Program-made: the position numbers and the translations under genes
NCBI GenBank assembly: GCA_002437585.1
Contig: DJQM01000049.1
Span: 1-10,639 of the forward strand
Reading direction: 5' to 3'
Length of the DNA stretch: 10,639 nt
Origin: Clostridiales bacterium UBA6386
GTDB lineage: Bacteria; Bacillota; Clostridia; Oscillospirales; Oscillospiraceae
Shown: positions 1 to 6,876 of the stretch, piece by piece
Layout of the letters: each line of letters starts with the position of its first letter
Numbering within the stretch: the first letter of the stretch is position 1
The notes under the pieces: model-generated
Databases searched by the model: none
Seen by the model: the letters and a program-made list of their open reading frames with translations, nothing else
What the model was told of the DNA's origin: nothing

Positions 1-50
1 CATATCTATTTACAGCACAGAGGAGAATGAAAGAAAATTCCATCTTCCTA

Positions 51-79
51 TTGTACATTGTCCGGTTTTTTGTTATAAT
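51..79 (+). promoter_or_regulatory. Extended sigma-A promoter for the recJ-led operon
   Basis: A -35 box TTGTAC (51-56) is separated by exactly 17 bases from a perfect -10 box TATAAT (74-79). A TG dinucleotide at 71-72, one base before the -10, makes it an extended -10 promoter. The surroundings are AT-rich, unlike the GC-rich coding DNA that follows. Expected transcription start is about 85-87, only 16-18 bases before the annotated recJ ATG at 103, so the leader would be very short. It is the only strong promoter seen upstream of the seven tightly packed genes and probably drives all of them. The match is direct; activity is inferred. Confidence 0.85.
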
Positions 80-102
80 GTAAGGAAAATGCTTATTACT
101 GG

Positions 103-2160
103 ATGTGTGCTAAGGTGAAATACGGAATTTGGAATGAGAAGAAGCCGGATATAACGGCGGTGAACGCCCTGGTCGGCGCGGGCTACGCCCCATTGTCTGC
201 CATGGTGCTGGCTGCCCGGGGCATTCAGGACGGTACCCAGGCGAAGAATTATCTGGATCGCAGCGCGCCCCTGCCTGACCCCTTCGCGATGACGGACATG
301 GCTCTGGCCGCCGGACGGGTGGCGCTGGCCATCGAAAACAAGGAAAAAATTGCGGTATTCGGCGATTACGACGTGGACGGCATTACCGCCACCTGTCTTC
401 TGACGGATTTCCTCCGCAGCCACGGAGGCAACTGCGTCAGCTACATCCCCGGCCGGCTGGAGGAGGGCTACGGCCTGAACGCCATCGCCCTGCATCAGCT
501 TCACGACGAGGGGGTTCAGCTCATCGTCACCGTGGACTGCGGCATTACCGCCGTAGCGGAAGCCCGGCTGTGCAAGGAGCTGGGCATGGACTTAGTCATT
601 ACCGACCACCACGAATGCAAGGACGCGCTGCCCGAGGCGGTGGCGGTGGTTGACCCCCACCGGCCTGATGGGGGCTACCCCCATAAGGATCTTTCCGGCG
701 TGGGCATTGCCTTCAAGCTGGCCTGCGCCCTGAGTGGGGACACGGAGGCGGTGCTGTCCGAGTACGCCGACATGGTGTGCCTGGGCACCGTGGCGGACGT
801 GATGCCCCTGCGGGGGGAAAACCGGGTGTTCGCCGCCCGTGGGCTGGAGCTGCTGGCCCACACCAAGCGTCCCGGCATTGCCGCTCTCATGGCCGAGTGC
901 GGCTGCGATCCCAAATCCGTCACCTGCTCCACCATCGGCTTTATGCTGGCTCCCCGGATCAACGCCGCAGGCCGGATGGGTCAGATCGATCTGGCTCTGA
1001 AATTATTTCTGACCGACGATCCCCAGGAGGCAAGCGACGCCGCCAAGGCGCTGTGCGCCCTGAACCGGCAGCGGCAGGCGGTGGAATCGGAGATTTACCG
1101 GCAGGCGGTGGCCATGCTGCCTGCCGGTAAGCCCCCGGAGGCCATCGTCCTGGCGGATGAGGGCTGGCATCAGGGGGTCGTGGGCATTGTGGCCAGCCGG
1201 ATCGCCGAGGAATACGCCTGTCCGGCCTTCCTCATCTGCCTGGACGGGGAGCACGGCAAAGCCAGCTCCCGAAGCCACGGCGGCTTCAATCTGTTCGCTT
1301 CCTTAAGCACCCTGTCCCCCCTTCTGGAAAGCTACGGCGGCCACGAGCTGGCGGCGGGCTTTACCATCAGCCGGAAGAACATTCCGGAATTCCGCCGTCA
1401 GATCTGCGCCCTGGCCGCAGACTACTACCAGGACGACATGCCCCGCACCAGTCTGGATGTCGACTGCGCCATTGACCCGGAGCTTCTGACCATTCCGGGC
1501 ATCGATTCGCTGAACGCGCTGGAGCCCTGCGGCAACGGCTGCCCCAAGCCGGTGCTGTCCATGTCCGGGCTGACCATTGAGCGGATCAGCATGGTGGGCG
1601 GCGGCCGGCACATGCGGCTGCGGCTGCGCAAGGGGCATTTCACCTTCGGTGCCATTTACTTTTCCGCCAACCCCCAGAGCGTTTCCATTGCCCCTGGGGA
1701 TCTGGTGGACGTGGCCTTCCATCCCCAGATCAACGAATATCGGGGAGACCGGATCGTCCAGATGAACGTTCTGGACATCCGTCCCAGCTGCCGGGCCGCC
1801 TGCTCCCCGGAGACCTCCCTGTACCGCGCTCTGCAAAAGGGCGAGCACCTGTCCCGGGAGAATATCGCCTGCCTTCCCGACCGAGCCATGCTGGCCATGG
1901 TCTGGCGATATCTGGCAAGCACCGGGACGGAAGTGCAGGAGTCGCCTCTGTGCCTGTGCCGGAAGATCGTCCGTTGGGCAGGCAAGCCCCTGAGCCTGGG
2001 TCAGCTGAGCATCTGCCTGGATATTTTCCGGGATGTGGGGCTGCTGGAAATCACCCGGCTTCATAAATCCGTCACCATCCGGCTGACCCCCGGAACGGAA
2101 AAGGCTGACCTGACCACCAGCCAGACCATGCAGCGGCTGCTGCGCGCGAAAGAGAGCTGA
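103..2160 (+). CDS. recJ: Single-stranded-DNA-specific 5'-3' exonuclease RecJ
   Basis: RecJ degrades single-stranded DNA 5' to 3' in recombinational repair, mismatch repair and fork processing; it is a cytoplasmic DHH-superfamily enzyme using divalent metal. Visible motifs in order: FGDYDVDG (residues 86-93), VDCG (144-147), the signature DHH (168-170), VDPH (183-186), GTVADVMP (228-235) and RINAAGRMG (285-293). The DHHA1 part follows with GWHQGVVGIVASR (354-366), SSRS (388-391) and GGHELAAGF (412-420). An OB-like segment covers about 450-555, and a C-terminal helical extension of about 125 residues follows. Length 685 aa is in the range of Bacillota RecJ, shorter than the long Bacillus form. 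The start is uncertain: the ATG at 103 has no good SD, since AAGGA at 82-86 lies 16 bases away and would mostly precede the transcript. GTG at 115 would give a protein starting MKYGIW. It is first in the operon, 5 bases before the Rel gene. Confidence 0.96.
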   Translation: MCAKVKYGIWNEKKPDITAVNALVGAGYAPLSAMVLAARGIQDGTQAKNYLDRSAPLPDPFAMTDMALAAGRVALAIENKEKIAVFGDYDVDGITATCLLTDFLRSHGGNCVSYIPGRLEEGYGLNAIALHQLHDEGVQLIVTVDCGITAVAEARLCKELGMDLVITDHHECKDALPEAVAVVDPHRPDGGYPHKDLSGVGIAFKLACALSGDTEAVLSEYADMVCLGTVADVMPLRGENRVFAARGLELLAHTKRPGIAALMAECGCDPKSVTCSTIGFMLAPRINAAGRMGQIDLALKLFLTDDPQEASDAAKALCALNRQRQAVESEIYRQAVAMLPAGKPPEAIVLADEGWHQGVVGIVASRIAEEYACPAFLICLDGEHGKASSRSHGGFNLFASLSTLSPLLESYGGHELAAGFTISRKNIPEFRRQICALAADYYQDDMPRTSLDVDCAIDPELLTIPGIDSLNALEPCGNGCPKPVLSMSGLTIERISMVGGGRHMRLRLRKGHFTFGAIYFSANPQSVSIAPGDLVDVAFHPQINEYRGDRIVQMNVLDIRPSCRAACSPETSLYRALQKGEHLSRENIACLPDRAMLAMVWRYLASTGTEVQESPLCLCRKIVRWAGKPLSLGQLSICLDIFRDVGLLEITRLHKSVTIRLTPGTEKADLTTSQTMQRLLRAKES

Positions 2161-2165
2161 AGAAC

Positions 2166-4358
2166 ATGGAAACCTTCGAAGAACACTATGCCGCCATGGA
2201 GCGGGCGATCAACAAGCACATTCCCGGAGCCGACTGGACCCTCATCAACAAGGCCGTGGACTACGCCAGTGCCAAGCATCAGACCCAGAAGCGCAAGGAC
2301 GGCTCCCCCTACATCATTCACCCCCTGGCCGTGGCGCAGATCGTAGCGGAAATGGGTCTGGACTGCGACGCGGTGCTGGGCGCGCTGCTTCACGACTGCA
2401 TCGAGGACACCGACGCCTCCCACGAGGACATTGAGCGCATCTTCGGTTCCACCGTTGCCGAGCTTGTGGAGGGCGTCACCAAGCTGACCCGAGCCAACTT
2501 CTCCACCTCCGAGCAGGCTCAGATGGAAAATCTGCGCAAAATGTTCATGGCCATGTCCAAGGACATCCGGGTGGTGCTCATCAAGATCGCCGACCGGCTG
2601 CACAACATGCGCACCATGCAGTACCAGACCCCGGAGAAGCAGCTGAAGAAATGCCAGGAGACCATGGACATCTACGCGCCTCTGGCGCACCGGCTTGGTA
2701 TGCAGAAGATCAAGTGGGAGCTGGAGGACATCGCCCTGAAGTACCTGGTGCCAGATTCCTACAACGAGATCATGAACTATCTGAACGCCCACAAGGAGCA
2801 GGACGAGGTGTTCATGCGCACCATTCAGGACAAGATCACCCAGCGGCTTTCCTCCGTGGGCATTCCCAACAAGACCTATGGCCGGATCAAGCATGTATAC
2901 TCCATCTACCGGAAGATGCAGGCTCAGGGCAAGACCATCGACGAGCTTTACGACATCTACGCCTTCCGGGTCATCGTGAACACCATCCCCGACTGCTACA
3001 ACGTGCTGGGTCACGTTCACGACCTGTTCAACCCGGTGCCCAGCCGGTTCAAGGACTATATCTCCACCCCCAAGCCCAACATGTACCAGAGCCTCCACAC
3101 CACCGTCATCGGCTCCCAGGGCATTCCCTTCGAGGTGCAGATCCGAACCTGGGAAATGCACGAGACCGCGGAGTACGGCATTGCCGCCCACTGGAAATAC
3201 AAGCAGGGCACCGGTGCCGGCACGGAAAAGGACTTCGAGTGGGTTCGCAGGCTTCTGGAAACCCAGCAGGACTCCGATGCCGAGGAATTCGTCCAGTCCC
3301 TGAAAATCGACATGTTTGACGACGAGGTCTTTGTCTACACCCCCAAGGGGCGGATCGTCTCCCTGCCCGCCGGTTCCACCCCCATCGATTTTGCCTACGC
3401 CATTCACTCCGGAGTGGGCAACGCCATGATCGGTGCCAAGGTCAACAACCGGATCGCCAATATCGATACCAAGCTGCGAAACGGCGACATTGTGGAGGTA
3501 CTCACCTCCAAGGCCGCCAAGGGTCCCAGCCGGGACTGGCTGACCATCTGCAAATCCAATCAGGCCAGAACCAAGATCAAGCAGTGGTTCAAGCGGGAAA
3601 AGCGGGAGGAAAACATCGTCCATGGCCGGGCCTCCTTCGAGGCGGAGATCAAGCGGGTGGGGCTGCCGCTCAGCGCGCTGACAAGCCCCGATCTGGAGCC
3701 GCACCTGCTGCAAAAGCTTTCCTTTGACAGCTGGGACGATATGTACGCCGCCATCGGCTACGGCGGCCTCACCGCCACCAAGGCGGTGGGCCGGATCCGG
3801 GACGACGTGAACAAGGCTCTGAAGGCGCAGACCGCGGAAAAGCTTCCGGGTACGCCCCTGCGCTTAAAACCGGACTCCGACGCGGAGCTTCTCAACCGCC
3901 ATGCCGTCAACGGCATCATCGTGGAGGACATCGATTCCTGCATGATCAAATTCGCCAAGTGCTGCACTCCCGTCCCCGGAGACCCCATCGTGGGCTTTAT
4001 TACCAAGGGCTTCGGCGTTTCCATCCACCGGGCAGACTGTCCCAACGCCGCCGCCCGGGAGGATCCCAAGCAGGCCGCCCGCTGGGTTCGGGTTCGCTGG
4101 GCCACCCAGGAGGAGCAGCCCTTCGAGACCACCCTGGAGCTGGACTGCATCACCCGGGACGGTCTGGTGCTGGATGTGGCCACGGTCATGAGTGCCGCCC
4201 GGGTTCGGGTGAAGGAAATGAACGCGAAAGACCTTCCCGGCGGCCGGAGTACCATCACCATCCGGTTTGAAGTGAAGAACGTGGCCGAGCTGGATTCCAT
4301 CCGCACCAAGCTTCTGAACATCCGGGACGTGACCAACTCCCGCCGGGGGCAGAATTAA
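2166..4358 (+). CDS. relA: Bifunctional (p)ppGpp synthetase/hydrolase (RelA/SpoT homolog, Rel)
   Basis: Makes (p)ppGpp from ATP plus GDP/GTP on starved ribosomes and hydrolyses it, controlling the stringent response. The HD hydrolase domain looks intact: H52, H76-D77, the E80-D81 pair and D143 (in ADRLHN). The synthetase domain has RIKHVYSIYRK (240-250), D263, YQSLHT (307-312) and E323 in FEVQIRT. RFKD at 294-297 is the basic RXKD form found in bifunctional Rel rather than the acidic EXDD of dedicated RelA. The regulatory half has a TGS domain (about 384-450), a zinc-finger-like segment with C599-C600, H621 and C625, and a C-terminal ACT domain (about 653-730). Length 730 aa is typical of full-length Rel. 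It starts 5 bases after recJ with only weak SD-like AGAGAG (2151-2156), so translational coupling to recJ is likely. Both activities are predicted to be present. Confidence 0.97.
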   Translation: METFEEHYAAMERAINKHIPGADWTLINKAVDYASAKHQTQKRKDGSPYIIHPLAVAQIVAEMGLDCDAVLGALLHDCIEDTDASHEDIERIFGSTVAELVEGVTKLTRANFSTSEQAQMENLRKMFMAMSKDIRVVLIKIADRLHNMRTMQYQTPEKQLKKCQETMDIYAPLAHRLGMQKIKWELEDIALKYLVPDSYNEIMNYLNAHKEQDEVFMRTIQDKITQRLSSVGIPNKTYGRIKHVYSIYRKMQAQGKTIDELYDIYAFRVIVNTIPDCYNVLGHVHDLFNPVPSRFKDYISTPKPNMYQSLHTTVIGSQGIPFEVQIRTWEMHETAEYGIAAHWKYKQGTGAGTEKDFEWVRRLLETQQDSDAEEFVQSLKIDMFDDEVFVYTPKGRIVSLPAGSTPIDFAYAIHSGVGNAMIGAKVNNRIANIDTKLRNGDIVEVLTSKAAKGPSRDWLTICKSNQARTKIKQWFKREKREENIVHGRASFEAEIKRVGLPLSALTSPDLEPHLLQKLSFDSWDDMYAAIGYGGLTATKAVGRIRDDVNKALKAQTAEKLPGTPLRLKPDSDAELLNRHAVNGIIVEDIDSCMIKFAKCCTPVPGDPIVGFITKGFGVSIHRADCPNAAAREDPKQAARWVRVRWATQEEQPFETTLELDCITRDGLVLDVATVMSAARVRVKEMNAKDLPGGRSTITIRFEVKNVAELDSIRTKLLNIRDVTNSRRGQN

Positions 4359-4365
4359 ACGATTT

Positions 4366-4370
4366 AGGAG
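4366..4370 (+). promoter_or_regulatory. Ribosome binding site of dtd
   Basis: AGGAG lies 9 bases before the ATG at 4380, inside the 21-base gap after the Rel stop codon. It fixes the dtd start and shows that dtd initiates independently. Confidence 0.8.
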
Positions 4371-4379
4371 ATTGTATAT

Positions 4380-4844
4380 ATGAGAGCAGTATTGACCCGG
4401 GTAAGATCCGCCAGCGTGACCATCGACGGCCAGTGTGTGGGCAAAATCGGCCAGGGCTTTCTCATCCTGCTGGGGGTCGGCCCCAGCGACACGGAAAGAG
4501 AATGCCGGTATCTGGCGGAAAAGGCTCTGGGTCTGCGGATCTTCGAGGACGAAACCGGAAAAATGAATCTGGGGCTGGACGCTGTCCACGGAGAAGTCCT
4601 GGTGGTCAGCCAGTTCACCCTCTACGGCAGCTGCCGGAAGGGTCGCAGACCCAGCTTTGCGGGGGCGGCCGACCCGGAGCTGGGCAACCGGCTCTACGAG
4701 CGGTTCCTGGCAGACTGCGCGGAACTTGGATATCCCCCGCAGCACGGCCGCTTCGGGGCGGATATGCAGGTGGAATCCCTTAACGACGGCCCTGTGACCA
4801 TTCTGCTGGACACCGACCAGCTGATGGACACCCCAAGACGATAA
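4380..4844 (+). CDS. dtd: D-aminoacyl-tRNA deacylase (DTD)
   Basis: Hydrolyses D-amino acids (and glycine mischarged on tRNA-Ala) from tRNA in the cytoplasm, a chirality proofreading step. The protein is 154 aa, close to the usual 145-150. DTD hallmarks are present: N-terminal MRAVLTRV, SQFTLYG at residues 77-83 (the SQxTL motif), KGRRPSF (87-93), FGADM (125-129) and the Gly-cisPro motif GPVT at 137-140 within NDGPVT. The tail beyond about residue 145 is slightly longer than usual. It sits directly downstream of the Rel gene, the same order as relA-dtd in Bacillus subtilis, and 11 bases before the next gene. Start choice is supported by the AGGAG site. Confidence 0.96.
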   Translation: MRAVLTRVRSASVTIDGQCVGKIGQGFLILLGVGPSDTERECRYLAEKALGLRIFEDETGKMNLGLDAVHGEVLVVSQFTLYGSCRKGRRPSFAGAADPELGNRLYERFLADCAELGYPPQHGRFGADMQVESLNDGPVTILLDTDQLMDTPRR

Positions 4845-4850
4845 AGGAGG
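4844..4850 (+). promoter_or_regulatory. Strong ribosome binding site of the MBL-fold hydrolase gene
   Basis: AAGGAGG, a near-perfect anti-16S match, overlaps the last base of the dtd stop codon and lies 5 bases before the ATG at 4856. It is the best SD in the window and suggests efficient translation of this gene. Confidence 0.8.
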
Positions 4851-4855
4851 CAGCT

Positions 4856-5446
4856 ATGCTGGAAGTCAAATCCCTGACCCTGGGCGCGTACCAGACCAAT
4901 TGCTACATCATCCGTGACAACACCTCAAGCCGCTGCTGTCTCATTGACCCGGGCTACGACGCGGACACCATCTTAGACAAGCTGACGGAGCTGGGTCTGA
5001 CCGTGGAAGCTACCTTGCTGACTCACGGCCACTTCGACCATGTGGGAGCCGTCCGGGAGATCGCCGCGGACACGGGCTGTAAAGTCTACCTCTGCGCGGA
5101 AGATTTGAATCTGCCCCCCCAACTCACCGGCGGCAAGCTCTATTACACTGATACCTACGGCGAGGGCACGAAGCTGCACCTGGCGGGGCTTACCATCACC
5201 GTCCTGCATACCCCAGGCCACACCCCCGGCTCCGTGTGCCTGCGGACGGAGGATGCCCTCTTCTCCGGGGACACCCTCTTTGCCGGAAGCTGCGGCCGCA
5301 CCGATCTGCCCGGGGGCAGCTGGGAGCAGATGCGGGAAAGCCTGAAACGGCTTGCCGCCATCCCCGAGAATCTCTGGGTGCTCCCCGGCCACGGGGAAAC
5401 CACCACCCTGGACAGCGAAAAGAAGTACAATCCCTACCTGCGTTGA
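4856..5446 (+). CDS. Metallo-beta-lactamase-fold hydrolase, glyoxalase II-like
   Basis: A small cytoplasmic MBL-fold hydrolase (196 aa) of the YcbL/glyoxalase II-like type. The dinuclear metal set looks complete: H57, H59, D61 and H62 in THGHFDH (56-62), H122 in HTPGHT (118-123), D139 in SGDTLF (137-142) and H179 in LPGHGE (176-181). GRTDLPGG (147-154) is also characteristic of this subgroup. The long C-terminal substrate-binding domain of classical glyoxalase II is absent, so hydrolysis of S-lactoylglutathione is not assured and the substrate is unknown. In many Clostridia a gene of this type lies between dtd and hemZ, as here, which points to a housekeeping role such as thioester or aldehyde detoxification (inference). 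No signal peptide is seen. Gaps of 11 bases on both sides indicate co-transcription. Confidence 0.92.
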   Translation: MLEVKSLTLGAYQTNCYIIRDNTSSRCCLIDPGYDADTILDKLTELGLTVEATLLTHGHFDHVGAVREIAADTGCKVYLCAEDLNLPPQLTGGKLYYTDTYGEGTKLHLAGLTITVLHTPGHTPGSVCLRTEDALFSGDTLFAGSCGRTDLPGGSWEQMRESLKRLAAIPENLWVLPGHGETTTLDSEKKYNPYLR

Positions 5447-5450
5447 GAGG
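5445..5450 (+). promoter_or_regulatory. Ribosome binding site that decides the hemZ start
   Basis: GAGAGG begins inside the stop codon of the upstream hydrolase gene and ends 7 bases before the ATG at 5458. It supports starting hemZ there, although the frame stays open upstream to 5236 inside the hydrolase gene. Confidence 0.6.
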
Positions 5451-5457
5451 AAGCCCC

Positions 5458-6876
5458 ATGGATCTGACACTCATCGGTCATGCGGATCGTTACGCCGTGG
5501 AGCAGCTGCAAATGGCTCTGTTCCCGGAAAATCCCGAAGGGACGGCGGTTTCCGCCCTTTCCCGAGGGAAAACCTGGCTCACCGCCACCGCCAGAATCAC
5601 CCGAAACGGCAAGACCGTTACCGCCGCCCGGCGGCTGAAGGCCGGCGAGGAAACCGTCCGGCTCCGCAGGCGAATTTTGCAGCAGAGCTACTACCTAGCT
5701 GCCATCCAGCTTCTCGACCGGAAGCCCGCCTGGGGCGCGCTGGCGGGAGTCCGGCCTACAAAAATCACCACGAAGCATCTCCTGGAGGGCGGCACACCCC
5801 GGTCTGCCGACCGGCTGATGAAGGACGTATATTACGTCACCCCGGAGCGCAGGCAGCTGGCGGTGGACTGCTCGGAATCTACGGTGAAGGCCGTTTCCTG
5901 CCTGGAGCCGGAGGACCTGTCCGTCTATGTGGGCATTCCCTTCTGCCCCACCCGGTGCAGCTATTGCAGCTTTGTCAGCCGCACCATCGGCAAGAAAACC
6001 GAGCTGCTGGACGCATACCTTGCCGCCCTGGAACGGGAAATCCGGGTCACTGCCAAGCTGATGAAAGGCAGCGGAAAGCATCTTCGCACCCTGTATATTG
6101 GCGGCGGCACCCCCTCCACCCTGTCCATCCCCCAGATGATCCGACTGCTGGATACTCTCCGGGAAGCCTTCGATTTTTCCCGGTGCATTGAGTTCACCGT
6201 GGAAGGCGGCCGGCCGGACACCCTGGATCTCGAAAAACTTCGAGCCATCCGGGAGCATGGTGCCGACCGAATGAGCATCAACCCCCAGACCATGGAGGAT
6301 TCCGTCCTCCGGGTCTGCGGCAGACCCCACACCGGCGCGGACGTGATCCGAGCCTATCATCAGGCGGAAGAAGCGGGCTTCACCGCCATCAACATGGACT
6401 TGATCGCAGGCCTGCCTACGGACAATTTTGAAGGCTTCCGCCGTTCCCTGGACACGGTGGCCGCCCTGAACCCCGCCAACATCACCGTCCACACCCTGGC
6501 TCTGAAGAAGGGAGCCGACCTGTTTGAAAAGCGGGAGGGGCTGTCCACCGCCCAAGAGGTCTCCCGGATGGTGGACTACTCCAGCGCCAGCTTGCGGGGG
6601 CTTTCCTACAAGCCCTACTATCTCTACCGGCAGAAGTACATGTCCGGCAGCTTTGAAAACGTAGGCTGGAGCCGGGACGGCCTGGACTGCCTGTACAACA
6701 TCTACATGATGGAGGAGCTGCACACCATCGTCTCCCTGGGCGGCGGGGGCATGAACAAGGTGAACCTGCCGGACGGCACCCTTCAGCGGTTCCATAACCC
6801 CAAATTCCCGGAGCAGTACATCGAAATGATCGATTCCGTCTGCCGCCAAAAGGAAGAATTGTTCTCCTTACTATGA
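5458..6876 (+). CDS. hemZ: HemZ-type radical SAM protein (coproporphyrinogen dehydrogenase-like)
   Basis: A HemN/HemW-family radical SAM enzyme of the HemZ subgroup, annotated as oxygen-independent coproporphyrinogen III oxidase. The 472-aa protein has a HemZ-specific N-terminal region (about 1-150, with GVRPTK at 97-102). The 4Fe-4S cluster motif CPTRCSYC follows, with cysteines 163, 167 and 170 (CX3CX2C). GGGTPS (215-220) is the SAM-binding glycine motif. TVEGGRPDT (247-255), SINPQTM (273-279) and NMDLIAGLP (312-320) follow. The C-terminal YYLYRQK (387-393) and ENVGW (400-404) are typical of HemZ. There is no fourth cysteine as in the CXC of true HemN, a feature shared with HemW, so porphyrin oxidase activity is not proven. 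No other haem genes are in the window. Its stop overlaps the next start by 4 bases (ATGA). Confidence 0.9.
   Translation: MDLTLIGHADRYAVEQLQMALFPENPEGTAVSALSRGKTWLTATARITRNGKTVTAARRLKAGEETVRLRRRILQQSYYLAAIQLLDRKPAWGALAGVRPTKITTKHLLEGGTPRSADRLMKDVYYVTPERRQLAVDCSESTVKAVSCLEPEDLSVYVGIPFCPTRCSYCSFVSRTIGKKTELLDAYLAALEREIRVTAKLMKGSGKHLRTLYIGGGTPSTLSIPQMIRLLDTLREAFDFSRCIEFTVEGGRPDTLDLEKLRAIREHGADRMSINPQTMEDSVLRVCGRPHTGADVIRAYHQAEEAGFTAINMDLIAGLPTDNFEGFRRSLDTVAALNPANITVHTLALKKGADLFEKREGLSTAQEVSRMVDYSSASLRGLSYKPYYLYRQKYMSGSFENVGWSRDGLDCLYNIYMMEELHTIVSLGGGGMNKVNLPDGTLQRFHNPKFPEQYIEMIDSVCRQKEELFSLL

Noticed and set aside
27..83. An 18-codon ORF (MKENSIFLLY...) preceded by AGGAG
   Set aside because: The SD-like AGGAG is one base from the ATG, and the ORF runs through the -35 and -10 boxes of the recJ promoter, so it would not be on that transcript.
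1303..2064. A 253-codon minus-strand frame opposite the recJ C-terminus
   Set aside because: It is a shadow of the recJ codon pattern, with no domain or SD support.
2061..3713. A 550-codon open frame on the minus strand across the Rel gene
   Set aside because: It lies antisense to a gene with full family motifs, has low-complexity Gly/Val/His/Leu-rich composition and no recognisable domain. Long antisense frames are expected opposite GC-rich codon-biased genes.
5236..5457. A 74-codon N-terminal extension of the HemZ frame
   Set aside because: It overlaps the end of the MBL-fold hydrolase gene in another frame, is Arg/Pro/Gly-rich, and the ATG at 5458 has an SD and matches the start of the family.
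5695..6849. A 384-codon minus-strand frame opposite hemZ
   Set aside because: It is antisense to a gene with clear radical SAM motifs and has Gly/Val/His-rich low-complexity translation.
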